Assembly: GCA_023443515.1 (NCBI GenBank)
Contig: JAEZUC010000121.1
Location: forward strand, 1-13,920
Length of the DNA stretch: 13,920 nt
Origin: Bacillota bacterium
GTDB lineage: Bacteria; Bacillota; Clostridia; Acetivibrionales; DSM-1351
Direction of reading: 5' to 3'
Position numbers and translations under genes: made by a program. Positions 1-7,035 of this stretch are shown one piece after another. Numbering within the stretch: position 1 is the first letter of the stretch; every line of letters starts with the position of its first letter. The notes beneath the pieces are model-generated. The model was not told where the DNA came from, searched no databases, and saw only the letters and a list, made by a program, of their open reading frames with translations.

Positions 1-341
1 ATATGAGAAAAGAACCTATTTTAATATATCCTACTCTCCATTACCAAAATGGCGGTCTTGAAATAAACGGAGACGGTTTTACAAAGGCAATTGATAATCT
101 TTTAGTTGCGGGTGAAGCAGTTGGAGGGATCCATGGGAGAAACCGTCTAATGGGGAATTCATTGCTAGACATCATTGTTTTCGGAAGAAATGCAGGAAAA
201 GCGGCAGCTAAAAAGAGCAAGGAGGTTACTTTGGGTGAGCTTTCACTAGAACATTTAAATAGCTATGCAAAGGAATTAGAAGTTGCGGGAATTGAAACAG
301 GTACTGTGTCACCAAAGTTGCTTCCAAAGTATACCAGGTAA
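1..341 (+). CDS. Fumarate reductase/succinate dehydrogenase-type flavoprotein, C-terminal fragment
   Basis: This is the 3' end of a gene that begins before the window. The reading frame is open to the left edge, so the ATG at 3 is probably internal. The visible 112 residues carry two signatures of the FrdA/SdhA/L-aspartate oxidase flavoprotein family. HYQNGG (about residues 13-18) matches the family's substrate-site histidine region, and GRNRLMGNSLLDIIVFGR (about 45-62) holds the substrate-binding arginine and the FAD-contacting segment. In the family these enzymes interconvert fumarate and succinate using FAD. Only about 50 residues follow the VFGR motif, far fewer than the long helical tail of E. 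coli FrdA. This suggests a short-tailed, probably soluble clostridial form rather than a quinone-linked complex subunit. The fumarase genes 64 bases downstream on the same strand support a role in fumarate metabolism. The electron donor and exact substrate cannot be told from this fragment. Confidence 0.8.
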   Translation, partial: MRKEPILIYPTLHYQNGGLEINGDGFTKAIDNLLVAGEAVGGIHGRNRLMGNSLLDIIVFGRNAGKAAAKKSKEVTLGELSLEHLNSYAKELEVAGIETGTVSPKLLPKYTR

Positions 342-405
342 ATTTATAGGGCGGAGCTACTTATATCACAATAACCAACTACTACCTTAAGGAAGGAAAC
401 TAAGT

Positions 406-1248
406 ATGCGAGAAATATCTACAGAGCAGATTATAGAGGTTGTTAAACGTTTGTGTATTGAAGCAAATCAAAAACTACCTGGTGATATAAAAGCATGTAT
501 TAAGAAGTGCAGAGAGAGCGAAGATGGTGAAATTGCACAGGACGTTCTGGACAAAATTATTACTAACTATGAAATTGCAGAGTCAGAAAATGTGCCTATT
601 TGCCAAGATACCGGAATGGCATGTGTTTTCATGGAAATTGGCCAGGATGTACATATCACAGGTCAAAATCTTGCAGATGCTGTGAATGAAGGGGTACGCC
701 AAGGCTATGCTGAAGGCTATTTGCGAAAATCAGTAGTAAAAGATCCTGTAAGACGCGGCAACACAGGGGACAATACGCCTGCTGTACTATATACAGAAAT
801 AGTTAATGGTGATCAGATTAAGATTACAGTTGGGCCTAAGGGCTTTGGTAGTGAAAATATGAGCGCTATCCGTATGTTTAAGCCATCAGCAGGAATTCAA
901 GGAATTAAAGATTTCATTCTTGAAACGGTGGAAAATGCAGGCCCGAATCCATGCCCTCCTATGGTAGTGGGCGTTGGAATAGGTGGAACTTTTGACAAAG
1001 CAGCATTATTAGCTAAGAAGGCATTGATGAGAAATGTAGATATTCCAAATGACGACCCATATTATGCGGAACTGGAAGTTGAAATGCTAGATAAAATCAA
1101 TAAGCTGGGGATTGGCCCACAGGGCTTTGGTGGAAAAACCACAGCTTTAGCAGTAATGGTGGAAACAATGCCAACCCATATTGCCGGCATGCCATGTGCA
1201 ATTAATATTAATTGTCATGTTACACGACATAAAACGGAGGTGATCTGA
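406..1248 (+). CDS. fumA: Fumarate hydratase class I, alpha subunit (Fe-S)
   Basis: Alpha (catalytic N-terminal) subunit of a two-subunit, oxygen-sensitive [4Fe-4S] hydro-lyase that interconverts malate and fumarate in the cytoplasm. The 280-residue length fits the separate alpha subunit of this family. Visible motifs are PICQDTG (64-70), RGNTGDNTPA (117-126), NPCPPMVVGVGIGGTFD (181-197) and a C-terminal CHVTRH (270-275). Cys66, Cys183 and probably Cys270 would ligate the cluster. The start at 406 follows AAGGAAGG (389-396). The stop is separated by one base from the beta-subunit start, and the beta ribosome site lies inside this gene's end, so translation of the two is probably coupled. The L(+)-tartrate dehydratase alpha subunit (TtdA) is a close relative and cannot be excluded by sequence. 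The neighbouring fumarate reductase-like gene favours fumarase. Confidence 0.9.
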   Translation: MREISTEQIIEVVKRLCIEANQKLPGDIKACIKKCRESEDGEIAQDVLDKIITNYEIAESENVPICQDTGMACVFMEIGQDVHITGQNLADAVNEGVRQGYAEGYLRKSVVKDPVRRGNTGDNTPAVLYTEIVNGDQIKITVGPKGFGSENMSAIRMFKPSAGIQGIKDFILETVENAGPNPCPPMVVGVGIGGTFDKAALLAKKALMRNVDIPNDDPYYAELEVEMLDKINKLGIGPQGFGGKTTALAVMVETMPTHIAGMPCAININCHVTRHKTEVI

Positions 1249-1249
1249 C

Positions 1250-1819
1250 ATGGAACGTAAAATTCAACTCCCATTAACAGAAGAACTTGCAAAAACCTTG
1301 CATGCGGGTGATACAGTCTATTTGACTGGTGAAATATATACATCCAGGGATGCCGGACATAAGAGAATGTGTGAAGCTCTTACAAAAGGTGAAAATTTGC
1401 CATTTGATCCTAAAGATGCTACATTATACTATGTTGGTCCAACTCCTGCGAAGCCCGGTAAAATAATAGGTTCCGCCGGGCCAACAACTAGTGGACGTAT
1501 GGATGCATATGCACCAACCATGATGTCAGTGGGGGCTAGAGGAATGATTGGAAAAGGTGCCAGACTGCCAGAAGTAGTGGATGCTATGAAAAAGTACAGT
1601 GGAATTTATTTTGGGGCCATTGGTGGGGCAGGTGCATTACTTGCTAAATGTATCAAAAGCTCAGAACTGATTGCATATGAAGACCTAGGCCCAGAAGCGT
1701 TGAGAAAACTCTATGTGGAAGAAATGCCTTTGGTTGTAATTATCGACAGTGAAGGGAAAAACCTATACGAAGAAGGGCGAAAAGCCTACCTTAGGTGCAA
1801 AAGCTCCACAAAAGTGTAA
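1250..1819 (+). CDS. fumB: Fumarate hydratase class I, beta subunit
   Basis: Beta subunit partner of the preceding gene. Together they form the class I fumarase active site that single-chain FumA/FumB enzymes carry in one polypeptide. The protein is 189 residues, normal for the separate C-terminal domain. Hallmarks are TSRDAGHKR (31-39), GPTTSGRMD (77-85), SVGARGMIGKG (93-103) and FGAIGGAGALL (121-131). The start at 1250 is set by a near-perfect Shine-Dalgarno, GGAGGTGAT (1236-1244), embedded in the last codons of the alpha subunit. No terminator is visible after the stop, and the next gene starts 48 bases later. The alternative identity is the TtdB subunit of tartrate dehydratase, as for the alpha subunit. 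Confidence 0.9.
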   Translation: MERKIQLPLTEELAKTLHAGDTVYLTGEIYTSRDAGHKRMCEALTKGENLPFDPKDATLYYVGPTPAKPGKIIGSAGPTTSGRMDAYAPTMMSVGARGMIGKGARLPEVVDAMKKYSGIYFGAIGGAGALLAKCIKSSELIAYEDLGPEALRKLYVEEMPLVVIIDSEGKNLYEEGRKAYLRCKSSTKV

Positions 1820-1867
1820 GAATTTTTGTTTGTGATAGAACTTTATAATATAAAAGGGGAATAAAAA

Positions 1868-2152
1868 ATGGAAATGTTAGCTGAAGTATTAGAAACTATG
1901 ATGATAATAGGTTTTGGTGTGTCATGGCCGCTGTCAATTATGCGCTCATATAAATCACGCTCAACAAAAGGCAAGAGTGTTATGTTTTTGTTTTGTATAG
2001 TATTTGGATACCTCTGCGGTATAGCATCAAAGCTATTGACAAACAATTTGAACCTAGCATTCTGGTTCTACATTCCAAATATCATTATGGTTAGTACAGA
2101 TATTTGCTTATATTTTAGAAATAAGAAGATTGAGGCCGGTGCCAATAAGTAA
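1868..2152 (+). CDS. Small PQ-loop (SemiSWEET-like) membrane protein
   Basis: A 94-residue protein with three predicted membrane spans (about 4-24, 37-57 and 62-83) and a charged C-terminal tail. The segment SWPLSIMRSYKSRSTKGKS (19-37) has the layout of a PQ-loop repeat: a conserved proline, then a polar/basic stretch ending in a K-S/T-x-K/G turn. The canonical PQ is replaced by PL. Single-repeat, three-helix PQ-loop proteins of this size include the bacterial SemiSWEETs, which dimerise and pass sugars, but many relatives have no known substrate. AAGGGGA (1854-1860) precedes the ATG. Only 48 bases separate it from the fumarase beta gene, so it may be read from the same transcript, which would end at the terminator at 2177-2212. 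The transport substrate is unknown. The family assignment is moderately sure. Confidence 0.7.
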   Translation: MEMLAEVLETMMIIGFGVSWPLSIMRSYKSRSTKGKSVMFLFCIVFGYLCGIASKLLTNNLNLAFWFYIPNIIMVSTDICLYFRNKKIEAGANK

Positions 2153-2176
2153 TTATATAAAATTTTTGTTATAAAT

Positions 2177-2212
2177 AAAAATCTTCCAAGGTTTTAACTT
2201 TGGAAGATTTTT
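2177..2212 (+). terminator. Rho-independent terminator after PQ-loop gene
   Basis: A 15-base-pair stem (2177-2191 with 2198-2212, one G-T wobble) closes a 6-base TTTTAA loop. The 3' arm ends in a run of five T. It lies 25 bases after the PQ-loop stop codon and would end the transcript that includes it, perhaps together with the fumarase genes. Confidence 0.85.
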
Positions 2213-2283
2213 ATAAACAACCATATTGATGGTTTTGAATAAAACTATGCAGGTTGGAGTCCACTGAGATAAAATTATAGGAG

Positions 2284-2311
2284 TTTACAAAAAGTTCATT
2301 GTTTATATATT
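2284..2311 (+). promoter_or_regulatory. Possible sigma-A promoter in intergenic region
   Basis: TTTACA (2284-2289), a 16-base gap, then TATATT (2306-2311). If used, it would start a transcript near 2318 that crosses the dyad and ends at the hairpin at 2390-2420, about 100 nucleotides without an obvious reading frame. The DNA here is so A+T-rich that chance matches are likely. Confidence 0.25.
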
Positions 2312-2349
2312 ATTTATTAATATTGTGCTGATAATATTAATACATAAAC
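2301..2349. repeat. A+T-rich inverted repeat
   Basis: The inner perfect 10-base arms (2315-2324 with 2333-2342) surround an 8-base loop. Outer arms GTTTAT (2301-2306) and ATAAAC (2344-2349) also pair, leaving an asymmetric bulge. A run of seven T follows at 2350-2356, so it could act as a weak terminator, or as a binding site for a dimeric regulator. Confidence 0.4.
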
Positions 2350-2389
2350 TTTTTTTCATTTTGTTTTTTCCTCTTATTAAATTATTTTT

Positions 2390-2420
2390 ATAAAGCCCCG
2401 TTTTATAAACGGGGCTTTAT
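2390..2420 (+). terminator. Orphan terminator hairpin, copy 1 of cassette-flanking repeat
   Basis: Perfect 14-base-pair stem (2390-2403 with 2407-2420) with a GCCCCG/CGGGGC core and a 3-base loop, followed by T-rich TTTATTTATG. It stands upstream of the secreted-protein promoter and has no gene of its own. Its sequence reappears, slightly diverged, after the lipoprotein gene at the other end of the cassette. Confidence 0.75.
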
Positions 2421-2429
2421 TTATGCGAT
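2392..2429 (+). repeat. Direct repeat, left copy, flanking the ABC cassette
   Basis: About 38 bases comprising the terminator hairpin and its 3' extension. The 22-base stretch 2408-2429 matches 7730-7751 at 21 of 22 positions. The left arms differ by one substitution and one extra T. The similarity continues past the hairpin into TTTA(T/C)GCGAT, which termination does not require. This favours common descent over convergence on a terminator shape. Confidence 0.65.
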
Positions 2430-2494
2430 GAAATACCCAAAACCTTTATAATGAAATAGGATGCAACTATAGGTGTAGATTTTAATGTTAATAA

Positions 2495-2523
2495 TTGACA
2501 AATATATATATAAATGCTATATT
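2495..2523 (+). promoter_or_regulatory. Sigma-A-type promoter for the secreted-protein/ABC cassette
   Basis: A perfect TTGACA (2495-2500), 17-base spacer and TATATT (2518-2523). Transcription would begin near 2530, giving a leader of about 66 bases to the GTG at 2596. The promoter lies downstream of the in-frame ATG at 2485, which argues against that upstream start. Confidence 0.7.
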
Positions 2524-2595
2524 TGTTACGCAATAAAGGAACAATCGCGATTAAACAACTACTATTGCAATATAAATACAAAGGAGGTAATTGCA

Positions 2596-3009
2596 GTGAA
2601 ATTATTTTCAAAAGGCCTAGCAATTTTGCTTTGTGGTCTAACTATCCTTACTGTAGGTGTTGCTGCTCATGATGTTAAAAACTTCGATTTTTATATTTCA
2701 GAACTCAATTATGCTGAGACTCCCGCATCTGTGAAGGCTTATACAACTGCTCCAGCGGTAATAAATACTAGGGAAAGTGACGGGGGTTATGTTGAATACT
2801 GGCAAAATTTGGACACAGTGTTACATAATTCAGCACATGAAAATCGAGGTGTTGCTAGGGATTATGCAAGTAACACAAGGAAACTAATCAACTGGGATGG
2901 ACAACAGCAAGCCGGCTATCCTTATCATGCTCTTGTATTGATTGCCGGATACAGCAGTAGTTCTCCATCTTACAGAGCATATGGTACATATGCGGCAGAT
3001 GATTACTAA
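2596..3009 (+). CDS. Small secreted protein, bacteriocin-like candidate
   Basis: A 137-residue precursor whose family I do not recognise. Translation is placed at GTG 2596 because a perfect AAGGAGG (2581-2587) sits 8 bases upstream and the promoter starts the message near 2530. The N-terminus is a classic signal peptide: KLFSK, a hydrophobic core (about 7-22), then VAA before His25 as a likely signal peptidase site. The predicted mature part is about 113 residues, has no cysteine, and is unusually rich in Tyr (about 13), Ser and Ala. It ends in a Ser/Tyr-rich tail (SSSSPSYRAYGTY). It heads a same-strand set of ABC exporter and anchored-protein genes and is separated from them by a long hairpin. 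That is a common layout for bacteriocin or secreted-peptide loci with immunity/export genes. A lactococcin 972-like two-part organisation is conceivable, but I see no decisive motif. Confidence 0.75.
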   Translation: MKLFSKGLAILLCGLTILTVGVAAHDVKNFDFYISELNYAETPASVKAYTTAPAVINTRESDGGYVEYWQNLDTVLHNSAHENRGVARDYASNTRKLINWDGQQQAGYPYHALVLIAGYSSSSPSYRAYGTYAADDY

Positions 3010-3042
3010 AAACTTTAACATAAAAAACAGATAAAAGCGGTA

Positions 3043-3094
3043 ATGATTCCAAATGCAGAGAGGGAGATAATTCTCTATCTGTATTTGGAATCAT
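3043..3094 (+). promoter_or_regulatory. Long hairpin between secreted-protein gene and transporter genes
   Basis: Inverted repeat with 23 of 24 possible pairs (3043-3066 with 3071-3094): a perfect 12-base outer stem, three wobble pairs and one G-A mismatch, with a 4-base loop. It is not followed by a T run (AATTATTATAC instead), so it is unlikely to be a full terminator. It sits 34 bases after the secreted-protein stop and 24 bases before the first permease. It could stabilise the upstream message or attenuate read-through, so that the secreted product is made in excess over the transporter. Confidence 0.7.
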
Positions 3095-3118
3095 AATTAT
3101 TATACAAGGAGTTCTGGA

Positions 3119-4006
3119 ATGCAGCATTTACTCAAAAATTTAAAAAAATACATATTTAACCGTTCTACATTAGTAGCAATTGCTATCGGTTTTTTGTGCT
3201 TGATTCTTTCCTTTATAGTACGCAACTATGATACTTTAAAAGAGCTTATTAAGCCAAACATAAATACAATGGAATCTCAAGGATTAGATATGGCAGCAAA
3301 ATTACGTCAAAGTAAACAGCATAGAGATTTTTTATGTGTAGATCTCTTTAATTTTGATAGTTATATCAGGTCTGCTCAGTGGATTTATTTGTATTTAGTA
3401 AATATATTCGCAATTCTGCCTTCGATAATGTACTTTGATAAAAGAAAATCAGGTTATTTAAAATCCGTATTAATGCGTACACATTTTAAAAAGTATCTTT
3501 GGAGTGAAGGATTAAGTATTACGCTTTCAGGTGGAATAATTGCGTTCATTCCCTACTTCATATACTGGTTGATAGGAGCAATATTTATTCCTAATAATGT
3601 TGGGGAAGATATGGGCTTAATACCAACCTATTTCAGAGAATATCAAAGCTTTAACCCATTTAGCTTCTTGCATGTTTCTGTTGAGCAATTAAAATTGTAT
3701 TGGCTGGTTTACATTGTAATGATAGGAGTCTATGGAATATGTATCTCATTCTTAACCTTTGTTTTTGCAAATATAGTTTCCAAAAAGGCAGTATTGTTTG
3801 TTGTTCCTCTGGGCTACTACTACTTGGTAACTACCGTTATGGATTTTTTTCATATCCAGCATTATAGTCTGTTGGGATTAATTTCGTATTTCAGTCAAGG
3901 AAATAATTCTACTCCCAACATACTGATTGCAATATCCATGATAATCATTGTGTCATTAATTATTTACTCTGTTAAAGTAACCAAGGAGAAGGTTGTTAAT
4001 GTCTAA
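3119..4006 (+). CDS. ABC-2-type permease subunit 1
   Basis: A 295-residue integral membrane protein with about six predicted spans (16-34, 86-106, 132-158, 193-220, 224-242 and 266-285). A large loop after span 1 (about 35-85) probably faces outward. The cytoplasmic segment after span 2 (FDKRKSGYLKSVLMRTHFKKYL, about 106-127) has the basic/amphipathic character of the coupling region in ABC-2 exporters. AAGGAG (3106-3111) sets the ATG at 3119. The gene overlaps the next permease by 8 bases, so translation is probably coupled. With the ATPase at 5654 it likely forms part of an exporter or immunity pump acting on the secreted product or on a related compound. Sequence alone does not give the substrate. 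Confidence 0.75.
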   Translation: MQHLLKNLKKYIFNRSTLVAIAIGFLCLILSFIVRNYDTLKELIKPNINTMESQGLDMAAKLRQSKQHRDFLCVDLFNFDSYIRSAQWIYLYLVNIFAILPSIMYFDKRKSGYLKSVLMRTHFKKYLWSEGLSITLSGGIIAFIPYFIYWLIGAIFIPNNVGEDMGLIPTYFREYQSFNPFSFLHVSVEQLKLYWLVYIVMIGVYGICISFLTFVFANIVSKKAVLFVVPLGYYYLVTTVMDFFHIQHYSLLGLISYFSQGNNSTPNILIAISMIIIVSLIIYSVKVTKEKVVNV

Positions 4007-4784
4007 TACTAATAAAATTGTTTTTTTTCAGATAAAATTACTCATTAGAAATAAACTATTTATGATTTTTATACTAGCTGTAATAGGAGCTAATTTTATT
4101 TTAAGTGATGCGGCAATAAGGATATCAAAATTTTATAAAATTCCAAAAGAAGATGTAAGTTATTGGCATGGGGTTTATGAATGTCTTAATTCAAATTATA
4201 TAGTCCTATTTATTTTTGCAGTATTTTATTTATTATTTACATTTCAAAACATAATTGACTTTGAAAACAAATTTTTTATGTTGAGAATAAGGTCTTTGAA
4301 GGGTTGGGTTGTTAATAAGGTAATATTGTTGTCGATATTTCCATTTATATATACCAGTATATATTTTCTGATAATGTTGATTGGAAATATATTTTACTTT
4401 GGATTACCCGAATCGTCTGAATGGGGAAGCTACAAGATAAGTATATTTAGTCCTATAAAGGGGATAATCTTAACTTATTTCGTAAAAATATTCTTATTAT
4501 TCATTTTAAGCTTGATATTTACTGCACTATACATATTAACAAAGAATATCTATAAAGCATTTTTAATAAGCCTGGGGTATTACAGTTTCTGTTATGTTTT
4601 TAATGCATTTATTCCTATTAAAGTTGCCAAGCCTTTTACAATACTTGGAGGTATATCCATTACCTATTTTGAGTCTCCAAGTCCATATTTAAGCTTCCTA
4701 TACCTACTTGGAGGGGGAATAGTTTTAACTATAGCAAGTTCTTCGATTATCTATGAAAACATTAATAAATTTGAAATAAGGTAA
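3999..4784 (+). CDS. ABC-2-type permease subunit 2
   Basis: A 261-residue membrane protein with about six predicted spans (19-38, 66-83, 106-134, 156-181, 185-206 and 229-252). The ATG at 3999 is preferred over the in-frame TTG at 3993 because it is better spaced from AAGGAG (3983-3988). Either start overlaps the end of permease 1. The stretch IIDFENKFFMLRIRSLKGWVVNK (85-107) between spans 2 and 3 resembles the coupling segment of ABC-2 permeases and occupies the same place as in permease 1. It is very A+T-rich compared with the fumarase genes. It is not an obvious close duplicate of either neighbouring permease, so the three are probably distinct subunits. The exact family is unassigned. Confidence 0.75.
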   Translation: MSNTNKIVFFQIKLLIRNKLFMIFILAVIGANFILSDAAIRISKFYKIPKEDVSYWHGVYECLNSNYIVLFIFAVFYLLFTFQNIIDFENKFFMLRIRSLKGWVVNKVILLSIFPFIYTSIYFLIMLIGNIFYFGLPESSEWGSYKISIFSPIKGIILTYFVKIFLLFILSLIFTALYILTKNIYKAFLISLGYYSFCYVFNAFIPIKVAKPFTILGGISITYFESPSPYLSFLYLLGGGIVLTIASSSIIYENINKFEIR

Positions 4785-4798
4785 GAGGTGAATTATAC

Positions 4799-5635
4799 TT
4801 GTATCAAATATTAAGCAATGTTAGAAGTAGTATCAAATTTTTTTTCAGTGTTAAAACCATACTCTTACTGGCTGTAGTTGTGGTATTTTCAGCTTATATT
4901 TCTTATAGCCGTTTGCAAAACTATATAAGGTTAAATTTCACTGTATCTGCTCTAGATATGCTTTCATCTATATATGGAATTTTTCCGACAGAAGAGAATA
5001 CAGGTTTAAATGTAAATCTACTAGGCAGGTTTTTAATAATGACACTGCCTTTTACAACAGCAATTTATATTATAAGCAACTATATTAATACGTATGTGCT
5101 TCAGAACTGCTATTTTTCCAGCATAAGATTTAAGAGTCAGCTAAAATGGTTTTTACGCCACTTAACTGTGCTTTTAGTTTCAACTATTCTTTATTTTTTT
5201 ATTTTTAATTTTACCTTCTACTTTATATCCGGATTAATAACGTCATTTGAAACTAATAGCATGTACGCTTCAAGTATTCTTGGACTGACCGGGCAAAGTG
5301 AAGATATGCCGAGATTACTTGCACTGTTCTGTGTTTTACAGTGCAGTTGTATTATTGTTGTTGTATGCGTACAATATGTTTTATCGTTTTTTAAAGGAAG
5401 TTTTGCAGGCTTTAGTGCAGGCATTTTACTTATAGTAATCAGCATTCTTTTTAGTTTGTTTACAAGCAATAATTTATATTTCAAAAATATAGTACTTCAA
5501 AAAAGTGTTCTTTCAAATAGCATGGATATTAGTCTTATTATCTTTACGTTACTTATTAATATTATTTCGGCGATTTTAGTACTGTTCATAGGGTATAAGT
5601 TATTATCAAAAATGGACTTGAGTATAAAAAAGTAG
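4799..5635 (+). CDS. ABC-2-type permease subunit 3
   Basis: A 278-residue membrane protein starting at TTG 4799, supported by AAGAGGTGA (4783-4791) at a spacing of 7 and by the absence of a better-placed ATG. Predicted spans are about 17-36, 75-97, 121-148, 174-197, 201-222 and 244-267. The loop between spans 1 and 2 (about 37-74) is likely extracellular. The segment between spans 2 and 3 (SSIRFKSQLKWFLRHL, about 107-122) is basic, as expected for contact with the ATPase. It is the third consecutive permease gene and the last before the only ATPase. Typical LanFEG or BcrAB immunity/export pumps have one or two permease genes, so a third is noteworthy. Confidence 0.72.
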   Translation: MYQILSNVRSSIKFFFSVKTILLLAVVVVFSAYISYSRLQNYIRLNFTVSALDMLSSIYGIFPTEENTGLNVNLLGRFLIMTLPFTTAIYIISNYINTYVLQNCYFSSIRFKSQLKWFLRHLTVLLVSTILYFFIFNFTFYFISGLITSFETNSMYASSILGLTGQSEDMPRLLALFCVLQCSCIIVVVCVQYVLSFFKGSFAGFSAGILLIVISILFSLFTSNNLYFKNIVLQKSVLSNSMDISLIIFTLLINIISAILVLFIGYKLLSKMDLSIKK

Positions 5636-5653
5636 AAAACCGGAGGGAAGAAA

Positions 5654-6292
5654 ATGAATGTTATAGAAATAAAAAATCTCACAAAAGTAATTAAGGGGCA
5701 AAAAGTAATTGATAATGTATCAATTGATATAGAAGGTGGAAAAACGTACGGATTTATAGGGTACAACGGTTCTGGAAAAAGTATGCTGTTTAAAGCTATC
5801 TGTGGTTTTGTCAAAGCAAATGAAGGCGAAATAGACATCTTTGGTAAAAGAATTGGTATGGATATAGATTTTCCGGAAAAAGTCGGCGCACTAATTGAAC
5901 ACCCCGGTTTTTTACCGGATATTAGCGGATTTGAAAATTTGAAATACCTATCAGAAATACAAAATATTATTACCGACAAAGAAATAAAAGATTCACTGGC
6001 TAAAGTCGGCCTTGATCCGGAAGATAAAAAAAAGGTTAAATCGTATTCTCTAGGGATGAAACAGCGCTTGGGGATTGCTCAGGCTATTATGGAGAATCCT
6101 GAAATACTTATTCTTGATGAACCTTTAAATGGTCTTGATAAGGAAGGTGTCGAAAGTATAAGAAACCTCCTTTTGAATTATAAAAAAGAGGGTAGAGCAA
6201 TCCTTATCTGCAGCCATAATTCTGAGGATATAAGTATCTTGTGCGATTATGTCTATGAAATGGATAAGGGCAAAATAACTCAACTTAGATAA
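5654..6292 (+). CDS. ABC transporter ATP-binding protein, BcrA/LanF-like
   Basis: A 212-residue cytoplasmic ATPase that powers the exporter formed by the three preceding permeases. Walker A is GYNGSGKS (36-43), the ABC signature is the YSLGMKQRLG variant (131-140), Walker B is ILILDEP (151-157) and the switch histidine is in SH (187-188). The usual Q-loop glutamine is replaced in GALIEHPGFLP (78-88). This IExPGF-type substitution, together with the SLGMKQR signature, is characteristic of the antibiotic and lantibiotic self-protection ATPases such as BcrA and LanF. The protein is shorter than the ~300-residue members and lacks their C-terminal extension. GGAGGG (5642-5647) precedes the ATG. 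The start of the next gene follows the stop by 16 bases, consistent with one operon. Confidence 0.9.
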   Translation: MNVIEIKNLTKVIKGQKVIDNVSIDIEGGKTYGFIGYNGSGKSMLFKAICGFVKANEGEIDIFGKRIGMDIDFPEKVGALIEHPGFLPDISGFENLKYLSEIQNIITDKEIKDSLAKVGLDPEDKKKVKSYSLGMKQRLGIAQAIMENPEILILDEPLNGLDKEGVESIRNLLLNYKKEGRAILICSHNSEDISILCDYVYEMDKGKITQLR

Positions 6293-6308
6293 TTGGGAGG
6301 GGCACAAA

Positions 6309-6986
6309 GTGGCTACATATGTATGTATTTTATCTTTCTTTTTGATACTACTATTTATAATACTTTTTATCAGAGCTGATATAAAGGGGAAAAATAAACT
6401 TCCGTTTTTGGTACTGGCTATAAGTTTCTTTGTTGTACTCGCTGTGGCATCTGCTATAAATGAACAAGCTATTGAGACAAAACTCAGAGAAATAACCCAA
6501 AGGGATGAAGAAGTTCAAACAAGAAATAGGGAATTAAGTAGTTATGATAAAAGGAGAAATAAGTTTGAGATGAACATTATTACTTCATCAAAATGGAATA
6601 AAAATTTAGTTGACCCTATAGAGAGCGGAAATATAAAGCTTGCCTCGGAAGTTCTAAGAAAAGCTATAATCAGGGAAGGTATGACTGTGAAGCTTGAAGG
6701 GTGCCTCGCAGAATTAAAGACAAACCCATTAAAGTATATTGGAGTTCCTTTTTTGGTTGAGGGTGACTTAGAATCATATAAGGTTTTGGGCAAGGAAGAT
6801 CAAATAACTAAAATATTTGGTACACAAAAGGTTGAATTATTTTTTAAATTGTCTGCAGGGAATGCAGTTATTTATTTAAACAATGATAAGAACCGAGTTT
6901 TAGATGGGATGGTTGAAGTAGAGGGGATTTTTACAGGGATATCAAAAACAGAGGATAAGGACTTGTTTGTTTTTGTAGGTAGATGA
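6309..6986 (+). CDS. Two-span membrane protein with paralogous extracytoplasmic domain
   Basis: A 225-residue protein of no recognised family. It starts at GTG 6309 behind GGGAGGGG. Two membrane spans (about 3-22 and 31-51) flank a short basic loop (RADIKGKNK), which by the positive-inside rule puts both termini outside. A charged, probably helical or coiled-coil stretch follows (52-88), then a globular domain (about 94-225). That domain aligns by eye with residues 88-221 of the downstream lipoprotein. Shared landmarks in order are KWN, GNI, a VL, KYxG, an E-x-I-x-K-x-FG run, a KxxE pair and a closing hydrophobic strand LFVFV/MLVLV. The pattern of short strands near the end suggests an OB-like fold, which is inference. 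Its place behind an exporter fits an immunity or surface-binding role, but function is unknown. Confidence 0.75.
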   Translation: MATYVCILSFFLILLFIILFIRADIKGKNKLPFLVLAISFFVVLAVASAINEQAIETKLREITQRDEEVQTRNRELSSYDKRRNKFEMNIITSSKWNKNLVDPIESGNIKLASEVLRKAIIREGMTVKLEGCLAELKTNPLKYIGVPFLVEGDLESYKVLGKEDQITKIFGTQKVELFFKLSAGNAVIYLNNDKNRVLDGMVEVEGIFTGISKTEDKDLFVFVGR

Positions 6987-7035
6987 TATTTAGCTGTTTT
7001 ATTTAAAAAGAATTAAAAGTGAGGATGTGTAATAA

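Larger units (their letters stand above)
2153..2595. other. 443-base intergenic region
   Basis: No convincing coding sequence is present. In order it holds: a strong terminator closing the upstream genes (2177-2212); a stretch to about 2283 with nothing recognisable; a possible promoter (2284-2311); an A+T-rich dyad (2301-2349) followed by T-rich sequence; an orphan terminator hairpin (2390-2420) that is one copy of a repeat found again at 7713-7751; and the promoter and leader of the secreted-protein gene (2495-2595). The orphan terminator has no protein gene between it and the preceding terminator. That leaves room for a small RNA, or for a remnant of a lost gene. Confidence 0.6.

Noticed and set aside
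1844..1849. TATAAT between fumarase beta and the PQ-loop gene
   Set aside because: No -35 box at a workable distance (nearest TTGTTT is 12 bases away). Such hexamers are common in this A+T-rich DNA.
2485..2595. In-frame upstream extension of the secreted-protein gene from ATG 2485
   Set aside because: The promoter's -35 and -10 lie at 2495-2523, inside the extension. The extension has no ribosome site and would hide the signal peptide. GTG 2596 has a perfect AAGGAGG.
5497..5979. 160-codon open frame on the minus strand across permease 3 and the ATPase gene
   Set aside because: It lies antisense to two well-supported genes, has a low-complexity hydrophobic/Pro-Ile composition typical of a reversed A+T-rich frame, and has no ribosome site.
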